From an uncultured Lachnospiraceae bacterium (GTDB lineage Bacteria; Bacillota; Clostridia; Lachnospirales; Lachnospiraceae), in contig CAJUHP010000047.1 of assembly GCA_910586125.1 (NCBI GenBank), forward strand, positions 1 through 5,065: a stretch of 5,065 nt of DNA, read 5' to 3'. The notes beneath the pieces were generated by a model. The model had not been told where the DNA came from and did no database searches. It saw only the letters and a program-made list of their open reading frames with translations. Below, in pieces: positions 1 through 5,065 of this stretch (its first letter is position 1; the number at the start of each line of letters is the position of its first letter). The position numbers and the translations under genes were made by a program.

Positions 1-2626
1 TGGTTTTGAGATCCTTCAGAACGCCGATCTGGGAATCGATGTGGGAGATGGCGTTCATGTAGCCTTTGATATCGATTTCCAATTGAGATTGGAATGCTTT
101 CAGATCGAATGGTTCTGGTGTGTACTCCGTGAGCGTTGTTTGAAAATCTGCGGAGTGCTTCTGGATTTTAATAGGAATCCCCTCCGTGGCTCCGCCGCCT
201 CCGTAGATGATAGAACTGCCGAGTTTTTTTCCGCTGGGAGCGCTGTGGACGGCGTCAGCGACGTCCCAGGCTTTCTTTTTGATATTTTCCAGAGAGTGCT
301 GCATGTGAACGCTGTTTTCTGCGAGGTTTTTGGCCATGGAAAAACCGGCGCTATTCATGTTGGTGGAGGAGTCCTGTGCCACCAGGGCAACGACGCGGTT
401 AAACTCGTCCGTATTGTTTGCCATATCATAGCAGACAGTGGAGTAGGCCTGATCTTCCTGAATCCCTTTGTCAATCAGTTCCTGCAGAAGGATGCTGGCT
501 GCTTTGAGGCGGTGGTTGGCAACTTCTGTCGTGATCTGTCCCTCGCCTTCGCCCACCTGTTTGGCGATGGAAAGCTGTGCTTCGGCAAACTCTTTTTTTG
601 CGGTGAGAACAGCTTTGTCGGCTTCCAATTTGGCAATCTGTCCGTCGATTATGGATTCGTCGCCGGATAGGATATCGTTGACAACGTTTTCATTGAGAGT
701 GATTTGTCCGTCAGCGGAAATCTGCGCCTGGCTCAGAATCTCCGGATAAATCTGCGCCAGTTCTGTGGCGGCGGCTGCGGAGAGGGTGAAGCCGCCTGCG
801 ACAGCCTCCTGCACTTTGGCGAGATTTTCAAATTGGGAGGTGACGCCAGCGATGACATTTGCCGTATCGTTCCAGGTGGAGTCCAGGGTGTAGGCGTAGG
901 CGTCCATGCCGGAATCTCTGTAAGAAGTAAGGCGTTGAAGAGAATCGATCAACAGTTCGACTTGCGCGTATTCTTCTTTTGTAGACAGAGAGGCTTTCAG
1001 TTTCTGTAGATGATGGATAAGAGTTTCCGGCTGTTGGGCGATCAAGGTGTTCAACCCTTCCGATAAATGTCCAAAACCGTCTGCCGCAATATCAATGTAG
1101 GGAACCAGTTCCGGAAACTGCTGTATGAGATCCAGCAGCATACTTTCGCTGATATTTCCGGTATACAGGGAATCCAGAGCAGAGCGGAGCGCGGAGACGG
1201 AGGATTGGACATTGTCGGTCAGTTCCTGGTAATGCGAGAAGTCAAAAGATGTCTGTTCCAGAGGACGGTTCAGTTCCTCCTGATAGCTTTGAAGTACTGA
1301 CAGGAGATCCTGGAGCGTCAGCCCATTTTCCATTAAATAGGTATTGATTTCAGAAAAATGACGGCACAGTTCTCTCTGGGTTAATGTTCCGGCGTCAGCC
1401 AGTTCCAGAAGCTTTTCCTTTTTCTCTGTCAGGAGATCGCTGCGGATAAAGTTGGCAAGATTTTGTCCGGGTGACAGCAGAAGCTGGTCGATGGCCTGGA
1501 GCGTGAATTGGATGGATTCCAGCTCGGGACTGTTTTCTCCGGTTGCTGACAGATCATCGGAGAAAATTTGCAGTTCCGTTCGGCCTTCGGCCAATTTCTG
1601 AGACAGTTCTCCTAATTTTGCATTGTATTGTTCAATGTCTTTGGCATTATGTTCTTGGACAGCCTGTTTTTTTAAACCCAGATAGGATTTGTATTGCGCG
1701 ATCAGATTGGGAAGTGCGTCAGACTGTCGGATATAGGCTTCGGTATTCTGCTGGATGGCGGCGTATTGTGAGGACAGGTTGGAGCCATAGGAAATGGGAA
1801 TTTCTATTCCTTTTCCCTCATAAATGCCCTGAAAGCGATCGAGGGTATCTTGGTTGATGATACCGTATTTCTGCGCATATTTTTCTTTTGTGTGAGCGGC
1901 AACTTCCTGTAGTTCCTGCTGTTTTTGCATCATGAGATACTGCTGCCGGATGCGAAGTTCTTCGTTTTCTTCTTTGAGCCTCTGCAGATCTTCTTTGTCT
2001 GTAAGAGAGAGGGATAAGGGGTCGAGAGAACTAAGTTCCTTTATTTTAGCAGAATTTTCTTCGAGCTGCTGGCTGATGGAGGCCAGTTCGGATTGGGTGT
2101 TGGATAGGGCTTCCTTGGCATATTCCAACCGGTTGACGTACTTGTCAATGGCGGTTACGGCGGATTGAATTACCTGAGAGATTCCCCACATCAAAAGCAT
2201 GTTACCTGCGGTGGCTAGAGCTTGGAAGGCGGCTTGGGTAGCTTTGGCGGAGAAAGTTAATTTGTTTTGAGCAAAGGATAAAGCATTTGTTGATATAATA
2301 GCACCATTTTGTGTCATTATTAAATTGTTTTGATCTTTAAATAATTGTTGTGCTGCATTACTGCTTGATAACATAGTTTTATACCATGCAGTTTGAGATG
2401 AAATCCCTTTTATTTTAACTAAATAATTATATTTTTTGATGTTCTCTATGTCTTTGTTTGTTATTACTGGGGAAAAAGCATTTATTAGTCCGCTTATTCC
2501 GTTATTAATGAGACCATTTGTGTTTTTAATGTATAGAGCATTTTTTAAGTCAGCAAAACTTTTATTAATAATACCTATTTTACTTTCTGAATTATTTAAA
2601 TCAGTTGTTATTGTTTTGAATGGCAT
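1..2626 (-). CDS. Phage tail tape measure protein, C-terminal part (putative exon 2, runs off the window)
   Basis: A continuous minus-strand frame of 875 codons runs from ATG 2626-2624 to the window edge with no stop. The product would set tail length and sit inside the tail tube. Counting from that ATG, residues 1-125 are Asn/Lys/Ser-rich. Residues about 127-162 are hydrophobic (AFQALATAGNMLLMWGISQV). Residues 165-250 are Lys/Glu/Gln-rich and probably coiled coil, with the Leu-Ser-Leu-Thr then Glu-rich pattern common in clostridial tape measures. Long helical repeats follow, and a Gly-rich linker (YGGGGATEG) lies near the left edge. The ATG has no Shine-Dalgarno sequence upstream, so it is probably not an independent start. 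Translation is proposed to enter from exon 1 by splicing, with exon 2 starting at 2623 (CCA, Pro). The family call rests on pattern and context. A separate protein started at ATG 2626 remains possible. Composition shifts sharply near 2255. Confidence 0.82.
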   Translation of the reverse strand, partial: MPFKTITTDLNNSESKIGIINKSFADLKNALYIKNTNGLINNGISGLINAFSPVITNKDIENIKKYNYLVKIKGISSQTAWYKTMLSSSNAAQQLFKDQNNLIMTQNGAIISTNALSFAQNKLTFSAKATQAAFQALATAGNMLLMWGISQVIQSAVTAIDKYVNRLEYAKEALSNTQSELASISQQLEENSAKIKELSSLDPLSLSLTDKEDLQRLKEENEELRIRQQYLMMQKQQELQEVAAHTKEKYAQKYGIINQDTLDRFQGIYEGKGIEIPISYGSNLSSQYAAIQQNTEAYIRQSDALPNLIAQYKSYLGLKKQAVQEHNAKDIEQYNAKLGELSQKLAEGRTELQIFSDDLSATGENSPELESIQFTLQAIDQLLLSPGQNLANFIRSDLLTEKKEKLLELADAGTLTQRELCRHFSEINTYLMENGLTLQDLLSVLQSYQEELNRPLEQTSFDFSHYQELTDNVQSSVSALRSALDSLYTGNISESMLLDLIQQFPELVPYIDIAADGFGHLSEGLNTLIAQQPETLIHHLQKLKASLSTKEEYAQVELLIDSLQRLTSYRDSGMDAYAYTLDSTWNDTANVIAGVTSQFENLAKVQEAVAGGFTLSAAAATELAQIYPEILSQAQISADGQITLNENVVNDILSGDESIIDGQIAKLEADKAVLTAKKEFAEAQLSIAKQVGEGEGQITTEVANHRLKAASILLQELIDKGIQEDQAYSTVCYDMANNTDEFNRVVALVAQDSSTNMNSAGFSMAKNLAENSVHMQHSLENIKKKAWDVADAVHSAPSGKKLGSSIIYGGGGATEGIPIKIQKHSADFQTTLTEYTPEPFDLKAFQSQLEIDIKGYMNAISHIDSQIGVLKDLKT

Positions 2627-2639
2627 TCTGTGATATAAT
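2611..2639 (+). promoter_or_regulatory. Probable sigma-A promoter for the zinc-ribbon gene
   Basis: TTGTTT (2611-2616) and a consensus TATAAT (2634-2639) are 17 bases apart. TG at 2631-2632 makes an extended -10. Transcription would begin near 2646, about 50 bases before the ATG. The site lies on the antisense strand across the proposed intron/exon 2 boundary. Its -35 region overlaps the exon 2 bases that pair with the intron guide. Confidence 0.6.
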
Positions 2640-2655
2640 TGTAATGTGGATTTAA

Positions 2656-2677
2656 AAGTACTGTTAGAGTAGTACTT
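2656..2677. repeat. 7-bp hairpin near the 3' end of the intron
   Basis: AAGTACT (2656-2662) and AGTACTT (2671-2677) are perfect complements around an eight-base loop. On the minus strand this lies between the helix bracketing the zinc-ribbon gene and the proposed 3' splice site, in the position of a P9-type peripheral helix. On the plus strand it is in the 5' leader of the zinc-ribbon mRNA, just before the ribosome binding site. Confidence 0.55.
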
Positions 2678-2680
2678 AGA

Positions 2681-2982
2681 AGGGGGGATATAAAAATGAA
2701 AATATGTCCATCATGTGATCGAAAATGTGCTGATTCAATGAAGTATTGTCCAAGATGTAATAGGTATTTAGGAGGAGTACAAAGTATTTCTGAACAAGAG
2801 TATTATAAGGATGTAGAAATAGGAAATAAAATGGTAGAATGTCCCTACTGCCACTCTGCCAATGTAAAAAAAATATCTACAACAAGTAGGATGATATCTA
2901 CATGGCTTGTCGGTTTGGCCTCAAAAAAAATAGGAAAACAATGGCATTGCAACCAATGCGGCTCTGATTTTTAATCCCCCTT
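2681..2982. repeat. Imperfect inverted repeat bracketing the zinc-ribbon gene
   Basis: The left arm (2681-2697) holds the ribosome binding site and the first two bases of the start codon. The right arm (2967-2982) holds the end of the gene, including the stop codon. TAAAAAT pairs with ATTTTTA, AT with AT and GGGGG with CCCCC, leaving one bulged A at 2690. A G-U and an A-U pair extend the end, for 15-16 pairs in all. In the intron RNA (minus strand) this helix would loop out the whole gene. In the zinc-ribbon mRNA it could cover the ribosome binding site. Confidence 0.72.
2696..2974 (+). CDS. Small double zinc-ribbon protein nested antisense in the intron
   Basis: The gene encodes 92 residues on the plus strand, opposite to all other genes here. 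AGGGGGG (2681-2687) lies eight bases before the ATG, a good ribosome binding site. Two four-cysteine zinc-binding pairs are visible: C4-x2-C7 with C18-x2-C21 (CPSC, CPRC), and C49-x2-C52 with C85-x2-C88 (CPYC, CNQC). The second ribbon holds a short hydrophobic stretch (ISTWLVGLASKKIGKQWHC) of a kind common in small Firmicute and phage zinc-ribbon proteins of unknown role. There is no nuclease motif, so it is not a recognisable homing endonuclease. It lies wholly within the putative intron, is AT-rich, and has its own promoter. It could be a moron-type accessory gene, or an RNA- or DNA-binding partner of the intron. Function is unknown. Confidence 0.8.
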   Translation: MKICPSCDRKCADSMKYCPRCNRYLGGVQSISEQEYYKDVEIGNKMVECPYCHSANVKKISTTSRMISTWLVGLASKKIGKQWHCNQCGSDF

Positions 2983-3035
2983 TTTCTCAGCTCCCACGCC
3001 AAAGAGAATCCCTGTTTTGTCTTCTTATCCAACTC

Positions 3036-3182
3036 CGACAACCAGAGTTTCCACAGTGCATGAGCAGAAGATAAGAATTCTGCATTTCCATAATCTTTTC
3101 ACAGATTATCCTGTCATGCCAGGCAGTACCGAGCGCATATTCAATAAGCATCGTTGCATATAACTTATTGTGGAAGTTGTCG
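3036..3182 (-). ncRNA. P7-P8-like structured region of the putative intron
   Basis: CGACAAC (3182-3176), continued by TTCCACA (3175-3169), pairs with TGTGGAA (3055-3049) and GTTGTCG (3042-3036). That is 14 base pairs with a six-base bulge, ACTCTG. Enclosed are three smaller hairpins: ATAAG/CTTAT (3168-3164 with 3148-3144), ATAATCT/AGATTAT (3109-3103 with 3096-3090) and GCAGAA/TTCTGC (3083-3078 with 3069-3064). The outer helix is where P7 should be, but it is longer than usual. It lacks the expected bulge, and only a four-base P3 partner (GGAA/TTCC) is visible. Confidence 0.5.
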
Positions 3183-3191
3183 CTGCAGTGA

Positions 3192-3329
3192 GGGCTTATC
3201 TTAGTTTAGGCTAAGATCTGTCCCTGCGGATAAAAGGAGCGTCACGTTGTTACGAACCGGATTCTGTCACCAGAACCGGAGAGTAGTGATACCCTGTCAT
3301 TACACAGGCGTTGTACCTTTGTTCCCGCA
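3192..3329 (-). ncRNA. P4-P5-P6-like domain of the putative intron
   Basis: Helices read directly from the minus strand are as follows. TGCGGG (3329-3324) pairs with TCCGCA (3230-3225), as P4. Inside it, AAAGG (3320-3316) pairs with CCTTT (3237-3233), as P5. Within P5, CCTGT (3308-3304) pairs with ACAGG (3297-3293). CCGG-TTCTG (3279-3271) pairs with CAGAA-T-CCGG (3266-3257), closed by a GTGA tetraloop with one bulged T. Directly after P4, GGG (3224-3222) pairs with CCC (3194-3192), as P6, enclosing ATCTTAG/CTAAGAT (3217-3211 with 3204-3198). This nesting matches the P4-P6 arrangement of group I introns. No energy calculation was possible. Confidence 0.58.
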
Positions 3330-3348
3330 TATTGTTCCCGTTCTTTAT

Positions 3349-4602
3349 TTACCCTGCGTATCGCGCATTCGACCGTACGAAAACTCCGGTATCCCGAAGA
3401 ACACATACGATAGTCGGCTGTTCAAAACAAAAACAGTGGAAAGAATACCTTTTTTCTTCACCGACGTTTTTCAATCCGGCAAACAGTCCGGCTCCTGCGG
3501 CAAGCGTTCCCAGAGTGCCCAGCCAGCCTGTAAACTGTTCCCCGGCAGAAAGCAAGCTGTTCAGCATATTTACAATGCTGAGAACAGCGTCTGAATCCGC
3601 CATCTTATCTATGGTGCTGGTCCAGGTATTGGATAGACGGTTGAGGGCGCCCTCCCAGGAGTCAGCGGTTTGTCCGGCACCCGCAGCCAAAGAGCCGGTA
3701 CCCTGCGCATATTGTGCAAGCATTTTTTCATAGACATCATAATTTTCTAAAACAGCTTGGAATGCCTCAGCCAAAGACGGGTCCGGAAAAGCCTGTAATA
3801 GATTCGTTTTCCTGGGATCGCCCAACGCCAGATTGGAATATTCTTTCGACAGATCTCTCAGAATTTCCATGGGAGCGCGGAGAGAGACAATGCCGTTCTT
3901 TGTCTCTTGTAAAGAAACATGCAAGGCGCTGCATGCCTCCTGATACCGGATCAGACTTTCGGCACTTACGCCCTGTTCTTCTCTGATGATTTGGCGCAGA
4001 TAAAGAAGAATTGTATTCCAAGCGCTGGCGGCTTTGGCTCCGCTCTGTCCAGCAGCGGATATTATAGCGCTCAGAATCGCTGTTGTTTCGTTTGCTTTCA
4101 CACCGAGAGAAGCGGCCTGCGTGCCGGCAAGGGACATTCCTTGGGCCAGTTCTTCCATAGAGACCGGATTGTGAGATGCAATTTGATAACAGCCATCTAA
4201 AATCTCCGTTAGTTTTTCAACGGACCCTCCCAGATGATAGGCTTCATCGGCCGCAAAGAGGGATTGATTGGCAAACTCGGCAGTCATGCCGCTTACGCTT
4301 TGCAGAGCGAGAGACAATTCAGCGATCGCGGCAGCGTTTTCGCTGGTGTATCCGGCCTGCAGCGCTGCTTGAACGCCGGATAGATAATCGACGGCAGTTT
4401 TACCATACTGGCTGGCAATGGAAAAGGAATGATCTTTTAGTTTTGCCAGAGCGGATTTTGTCAGGCTGGTGTTAGCTTGGCTGATTTCGGTCAGAAGCGT
4501 GTTGATTTCCTTCAGATCGTATAATGTTTCGCTTGCTTCGGAAAGCAGGGACCCCTTTAGATCAGCTAATTTTTTGCGGAATGCTTTGATAAAATCTTCC
4601 AT
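3349..4602 (-). CDS. Phage tail tape measure protein, N-terminal part (putative exon 1 plus intron read-through)
   Basis: This 417-codon frame starts at ATG 4602. AAGGAGG lies at 4623-4617, a rather long 14-nt spacing. Residues about 60-240 match the TP901-type tape measure core: QYGKTAVDYLSGVQAALQAG, a LTEILDG segment, SMEELAQG, and GQSGAKAASAWNTIL. Alanine-rich helices and the hydrophobic segment GWLGTLGTLAAGAGLFAGL (about 359-377) follow. This core is normally the first part of a much larger protein, so 417 residues is short. After LKNVG (residue 381, position 3460), the last 36 residues are Cys/Phe/Arg-rich and unlike the rest, as expected for reading into non-coding sequence. The real coding exon is therefore proposed as 4602-3460, exactly 381 codons. 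It would join to exon 2 at 2623 in phase 0. If splicing does not occur, this is a truncated tape measure. Confidence 0.88.
   Translation of the reverse strand: MEDFIKAFRKKLADLKGSLLSEASETLYDLKEINTLLTEISQANTSLTKSALAKLKDHSFSIASQYGKTAVDYLSGVQAALQAGYTSENAAAIAELSLALQSVSGMTAEFANQSLFAADEAYHLGGSVEKLTEILDGCYQIASHNPVSMEELAQGMSLAGTQAASLGVKANETTAILSAIISAAGQSGAKAASAWNTILLYLRQIIREEQGVSAESLIRYQEACSALHVSLQETKNGIVSLRAPMEILRDLSKEYSNLALGDPRKTNLLQAFPDPSLAEAFQAVLENYDVYEKMLAQYAQGTGSLAAGAGQTADSWEGALNRLSNTWTSTIDKMADSDAVLSIVNMLNSLLSAGEQFTGWLGTLGTLAAGAGLFAGLKNVGEEKRYSFHCFCFEQPTIVCVLRDTGVFVRSNARYAG
3413..3430 (-). promoter_or_regulatory. Intron internal guide sequence contacting both exons
   Basis: On the minus strand this reads ten bases complementary to exon 2 (TTGTTTTGAA), a two-base spacer (CA), then six bases complementary to the end of exon 1 (GCCGAC). 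The order, P10 strand then P1 strand, is that of a group I internal guide sequence. The U-G wobble falls exactly at the proposed 5' splice site, T3460. Confidence 0.66.
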
Positions 4603-4639
4603 TAGTTTATGAAAAACCTCCTTTGATTAGAATAGAAAT

Positions 4640-4664
4640 ATCCTGCCGAAAAGCACGGCAGGAT
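4640..4664 (-). terminator. 9-bp hairpin between the chaperone-like gene and the tape measure gene
   Basis: ATCCTGCCG and CGGCAGGAT form nine perfect pairs around a seven-base loop. On the minus strand only a broken T-tract follows (ATTTCTATTC), so it may be a weak terminator, an attenuator or an mRNA-stabilising hairpin. It could set a lower level of the tape measure than of upstream genes. The tape measure ribosome binding site begins 16 bases downstream. Confidence 0.5.
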
Positions 4665-4671
4665 GTATTGT

Positions 4672-4794
4672 TTATGGCCGCCACGGCATGAAGCCTTTGA
4701 GGGCGGCTGATGCAATGCTGTATGATTTCTGGTAAATCTTTACAGGATAAAGTTCCGTCACGGGTAAGCTTTGCTGACTGCTTGTTGGGTCAGG
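4672..4794 (-). CDS. Possible +1-frame extension of the chaperone-like gene
   Basis: If the ribosome slips +1 at ACC TGA (4795-4790) it reads CCT GAC and continues for 40 codons to TAA at 4674-4672. The peptide has a plausible composition (LPVTELYPVKIYQKSYSIAS, ending ALKGFMPWRP). The stop lies eight bases before a stable hairpin, as at a gene end. Frameshifted chaperone pairs are well known upstream of tape measure genes, and +1 shifts at overlapping proline codons are known in a Listeria phage. No classic slippery heptamer is visible. The zero frame after the TGA is also open, so coding is not proven. Confidence 0.3.
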   Translation of the reverse strand, partial: PDPTSSQQSLPVTELYPVKIYQKSYSIASAALKGFMPWRP

Positions 4795-4978
4795 TTTCGT
4801 CTTCCTTCTTCGCGGAGGCCATGTGCAGCATTTCCTCAAAATCATGCAGAAACTGCTGTTTGAGATCTTCTTTGTTTTCCTTGGCAGCCTGCAGAAGCTG
4901 TTCGAGAAAACGGTAGAAGGACAGTTTGAATTGAATTTCTTTTTTCTTGAGTTGATACCATTTATATAAGGTAATCAT
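4790..4978 (-). CDS. Small charged protein in tail assembly chaperone position
   Basis: This 62-codon gene starts at ATG 4978, eight bases after a strong AGGAGG (4992-4987). The product is helical, with no membrane segment or signal peptide: a basic aromatic start (LYKWYQLKKKEIQFKLSFYRF), then Lys/Glu/Gln-rich sequence ending in KKEDET. I do not recognise its family by sequence. Position is the main clue. In siphophages the gene or genes directly before the tape measure normally encode chaperones that coat the tape measure during tail assembly, often as two products made by ribosomal frameshifting. An open +1-frame extension overlaps its stop. Its ribosome binding site context (AGGAGG then a T-run and CA) is nearly the same as that of the tape measure. 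Expression is probably in the same late operon. Function is inferred. Confidence 0.7.
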   Translation of the reverse strand: MITLYKWYQLKKKEIQFKLSFYRFLEQLLQAAKENKEDLKQQFLHDFEEMLHMASAKKEDET

Positions 4979-5014
4979 TGAAAAAACCTCCTGTTTTTCT
5001 TTAAATAGGATTAA

Positions 5015-5065
5015 TTAGGGATAATATTTTGATGATTTTGGTTGCGAATTCACAGTAATTGCAAC
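5015..5065 (-). CDS. Possible C-terminal end of an upstream tail gene (partial)
   Basis: Sixteen codons (VAITVNSQPKSSKYYP) end at TAA 5017-5015, 22 bases before the next gene's ribosome binding site. The hydrophobic start and Ser/Lys-rich tail would suit the end of a tail protein. A second frame across the same bases is also open, so the choice is uncertain and no function can be given. Confidence 0.3.
   Translation of the reverse strand, partial: VAITVNSQPKSSKYYP

Larger units (their letters stand above)
2624..3459 (-). ncRNA. Putative group I-like self-splicing intron interrupting the tape measure gene
   Basis: The intron is proposed to run from G3459 to G2624 (836 nt). Exon 1 ends GTCGGT (3465-3460). 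The intron has GCCGAC at 3418-3413, giving six pairs that end in the U-G wobble typical of a group I P1. Immediately 5' of that guide, TTGTTTTGAA (3430-3421) pairs perfectly with TTCAAAACAA of exon 2 (2620-2611), a P10-like contact. After one mismatch, four more pairs are possible. Joining 3460 to 2623 keeps the reading frame. Downstream helices follow P4-P5-P6 order. A terminal G (2624) fits a group I omega-G. Not found: a convincing P3, or the P7 bulge and conserved core sequence of well-known group I introns. The class is therefore inferred. The alternative is another kind of inserted element that merely breaks the gene. Confidence 0.68.

Noticed and set aside
41..2168. Several plus-strand open frames opposite the tape measure C-terminal part
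   Set aside because: They are short, overlap one another in different frames, lack ribosome binding sites and lie opposite a much longer continuous coding frame.
2624..2626. ATG 2626 as an ordinary independent start codon
   Set aside because: The 30 bases upstream contain no Shine-Dalgarno sequence, unlike the other genes here, and the splice pairing explains the junction better. It is kept only as an alternative.
2972..2992. Terminator after the zinc-ribbon gene (CCCCCTTTTT)
   Set aside because: The T-run has no local hairpin before it. Its only good partner is the start region of the same gene 280 bases away.
2606..3435. Invertible DNA segment flanked by the 15-base inverted repeat (14 of 15 matching) at 2606-2620 and 3421-3435
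   Set aside because: There is no recombinase in the window, and the left arm is exon while the right arm is inside the insert. The adjacent six-base exon 1 pairing and restored frame favour RNA splicing.
2624..3459. Group II intron
   Set aside because: No GUGYG start, no domain V-like 34-base hairpin near the 3' end and no reverse transcriptase gene were seen.
2620..3460. IS200/IS605, IscB or TnpB-type element, or a diversity-generating retroelement
   Set aside because: No transposase, RNA-guided nuclease or reverse transcriptase frame, and no template/variable repeat pair was found.
3247..4475. Plus-strand open frames opposite exon 1 and the intron
   Set aside because: No recognisable domains, no ribosome binding sites, and Arg/Ser/Cys-rich composition typical of shadow frames.
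4604..4789. Zero-frame reading beyond the TGA at 4790 up to the tape measure start
   Set aside because: The frame is open, but its peptide runs through both arms of the 9-bp hairpin and the tape measure ribosome binding site, so it is probably chance.

Overview
The window looks like part of the tail module of a siphovirus-type phage or prophage from a Firmicute, most likely one of the Clostridia. The reasons are strong AGGAGG ribosome binding sites, mixed base composition, TP901-type tape measure sequence and a typical Firmicute zinc-ribbon protein. Taxonomy is inferred from style only. All structural genes run on the minus strand.

Reading 5'->3' on the minus strand (right to left): a possible C-terminal scrap of an upstream tail gene (5015-5065); a 62-codon lysine/glutamate-rich gene in the tail-assembly-chaperone position (4790-4978), with an open +1-frame extension to 4672; a 9-bp hairpin (4640-4664); and the tape measure gene. 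The tape measure is split. Its N-terminal part starts at 4602 and resembles a tape measure up to residue 381 (position 3460), then runs 36 unrelated codons to a stop at 3349. Its C-terminal part resumes at about 2623 and runs off the left edge at 1. About 836 bases of other sequence lie between.

The interruption is best explained as a self-splicing, group I-like intron (about 3459-2624, minus strand). One short guide stretch (3430-3413) pairs with both exons. Six bases, GCCGAC, pair with the last six bases of exon 1, GTCGGT, ending in a U-G wobble. Ten adjacent bases pair perfectly with exon 2 just after the proposed junction. Joining 3460 to 2623 restores one reading frame of at least 1255 codons. 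The intron half 3036-3330 folds into nested helices in a P4-P5-P6-like order with a GUGA tetraloop. The canonical P3 and P7 core could not be completed, so the class is not proven.

The 3' half of the intron carries a plus-strand gene for a 92-residue double zinc-ribbon protein (2696-2974). It has its own extended -10 promoter, which lies across the intron/exon 2 boundary. A 15-16 bp inverted repeat brackets this gene, overlapping its start and stop codons, so in the intron RNA the gene would be a looped-out insertion. The intron's 3' half and the first 370 bases of exon 2 are much more AT-rich than the rest. This suggests a unit acquired by recombination, perhaps with co-conversion of the flanking exon.

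The chaperone-like gene and the tape measure would act together in building the tail. The intron would have to splice out to give a full-length tape measure, and the antisense zinc-ribbon gene is an independently expressed passenger.
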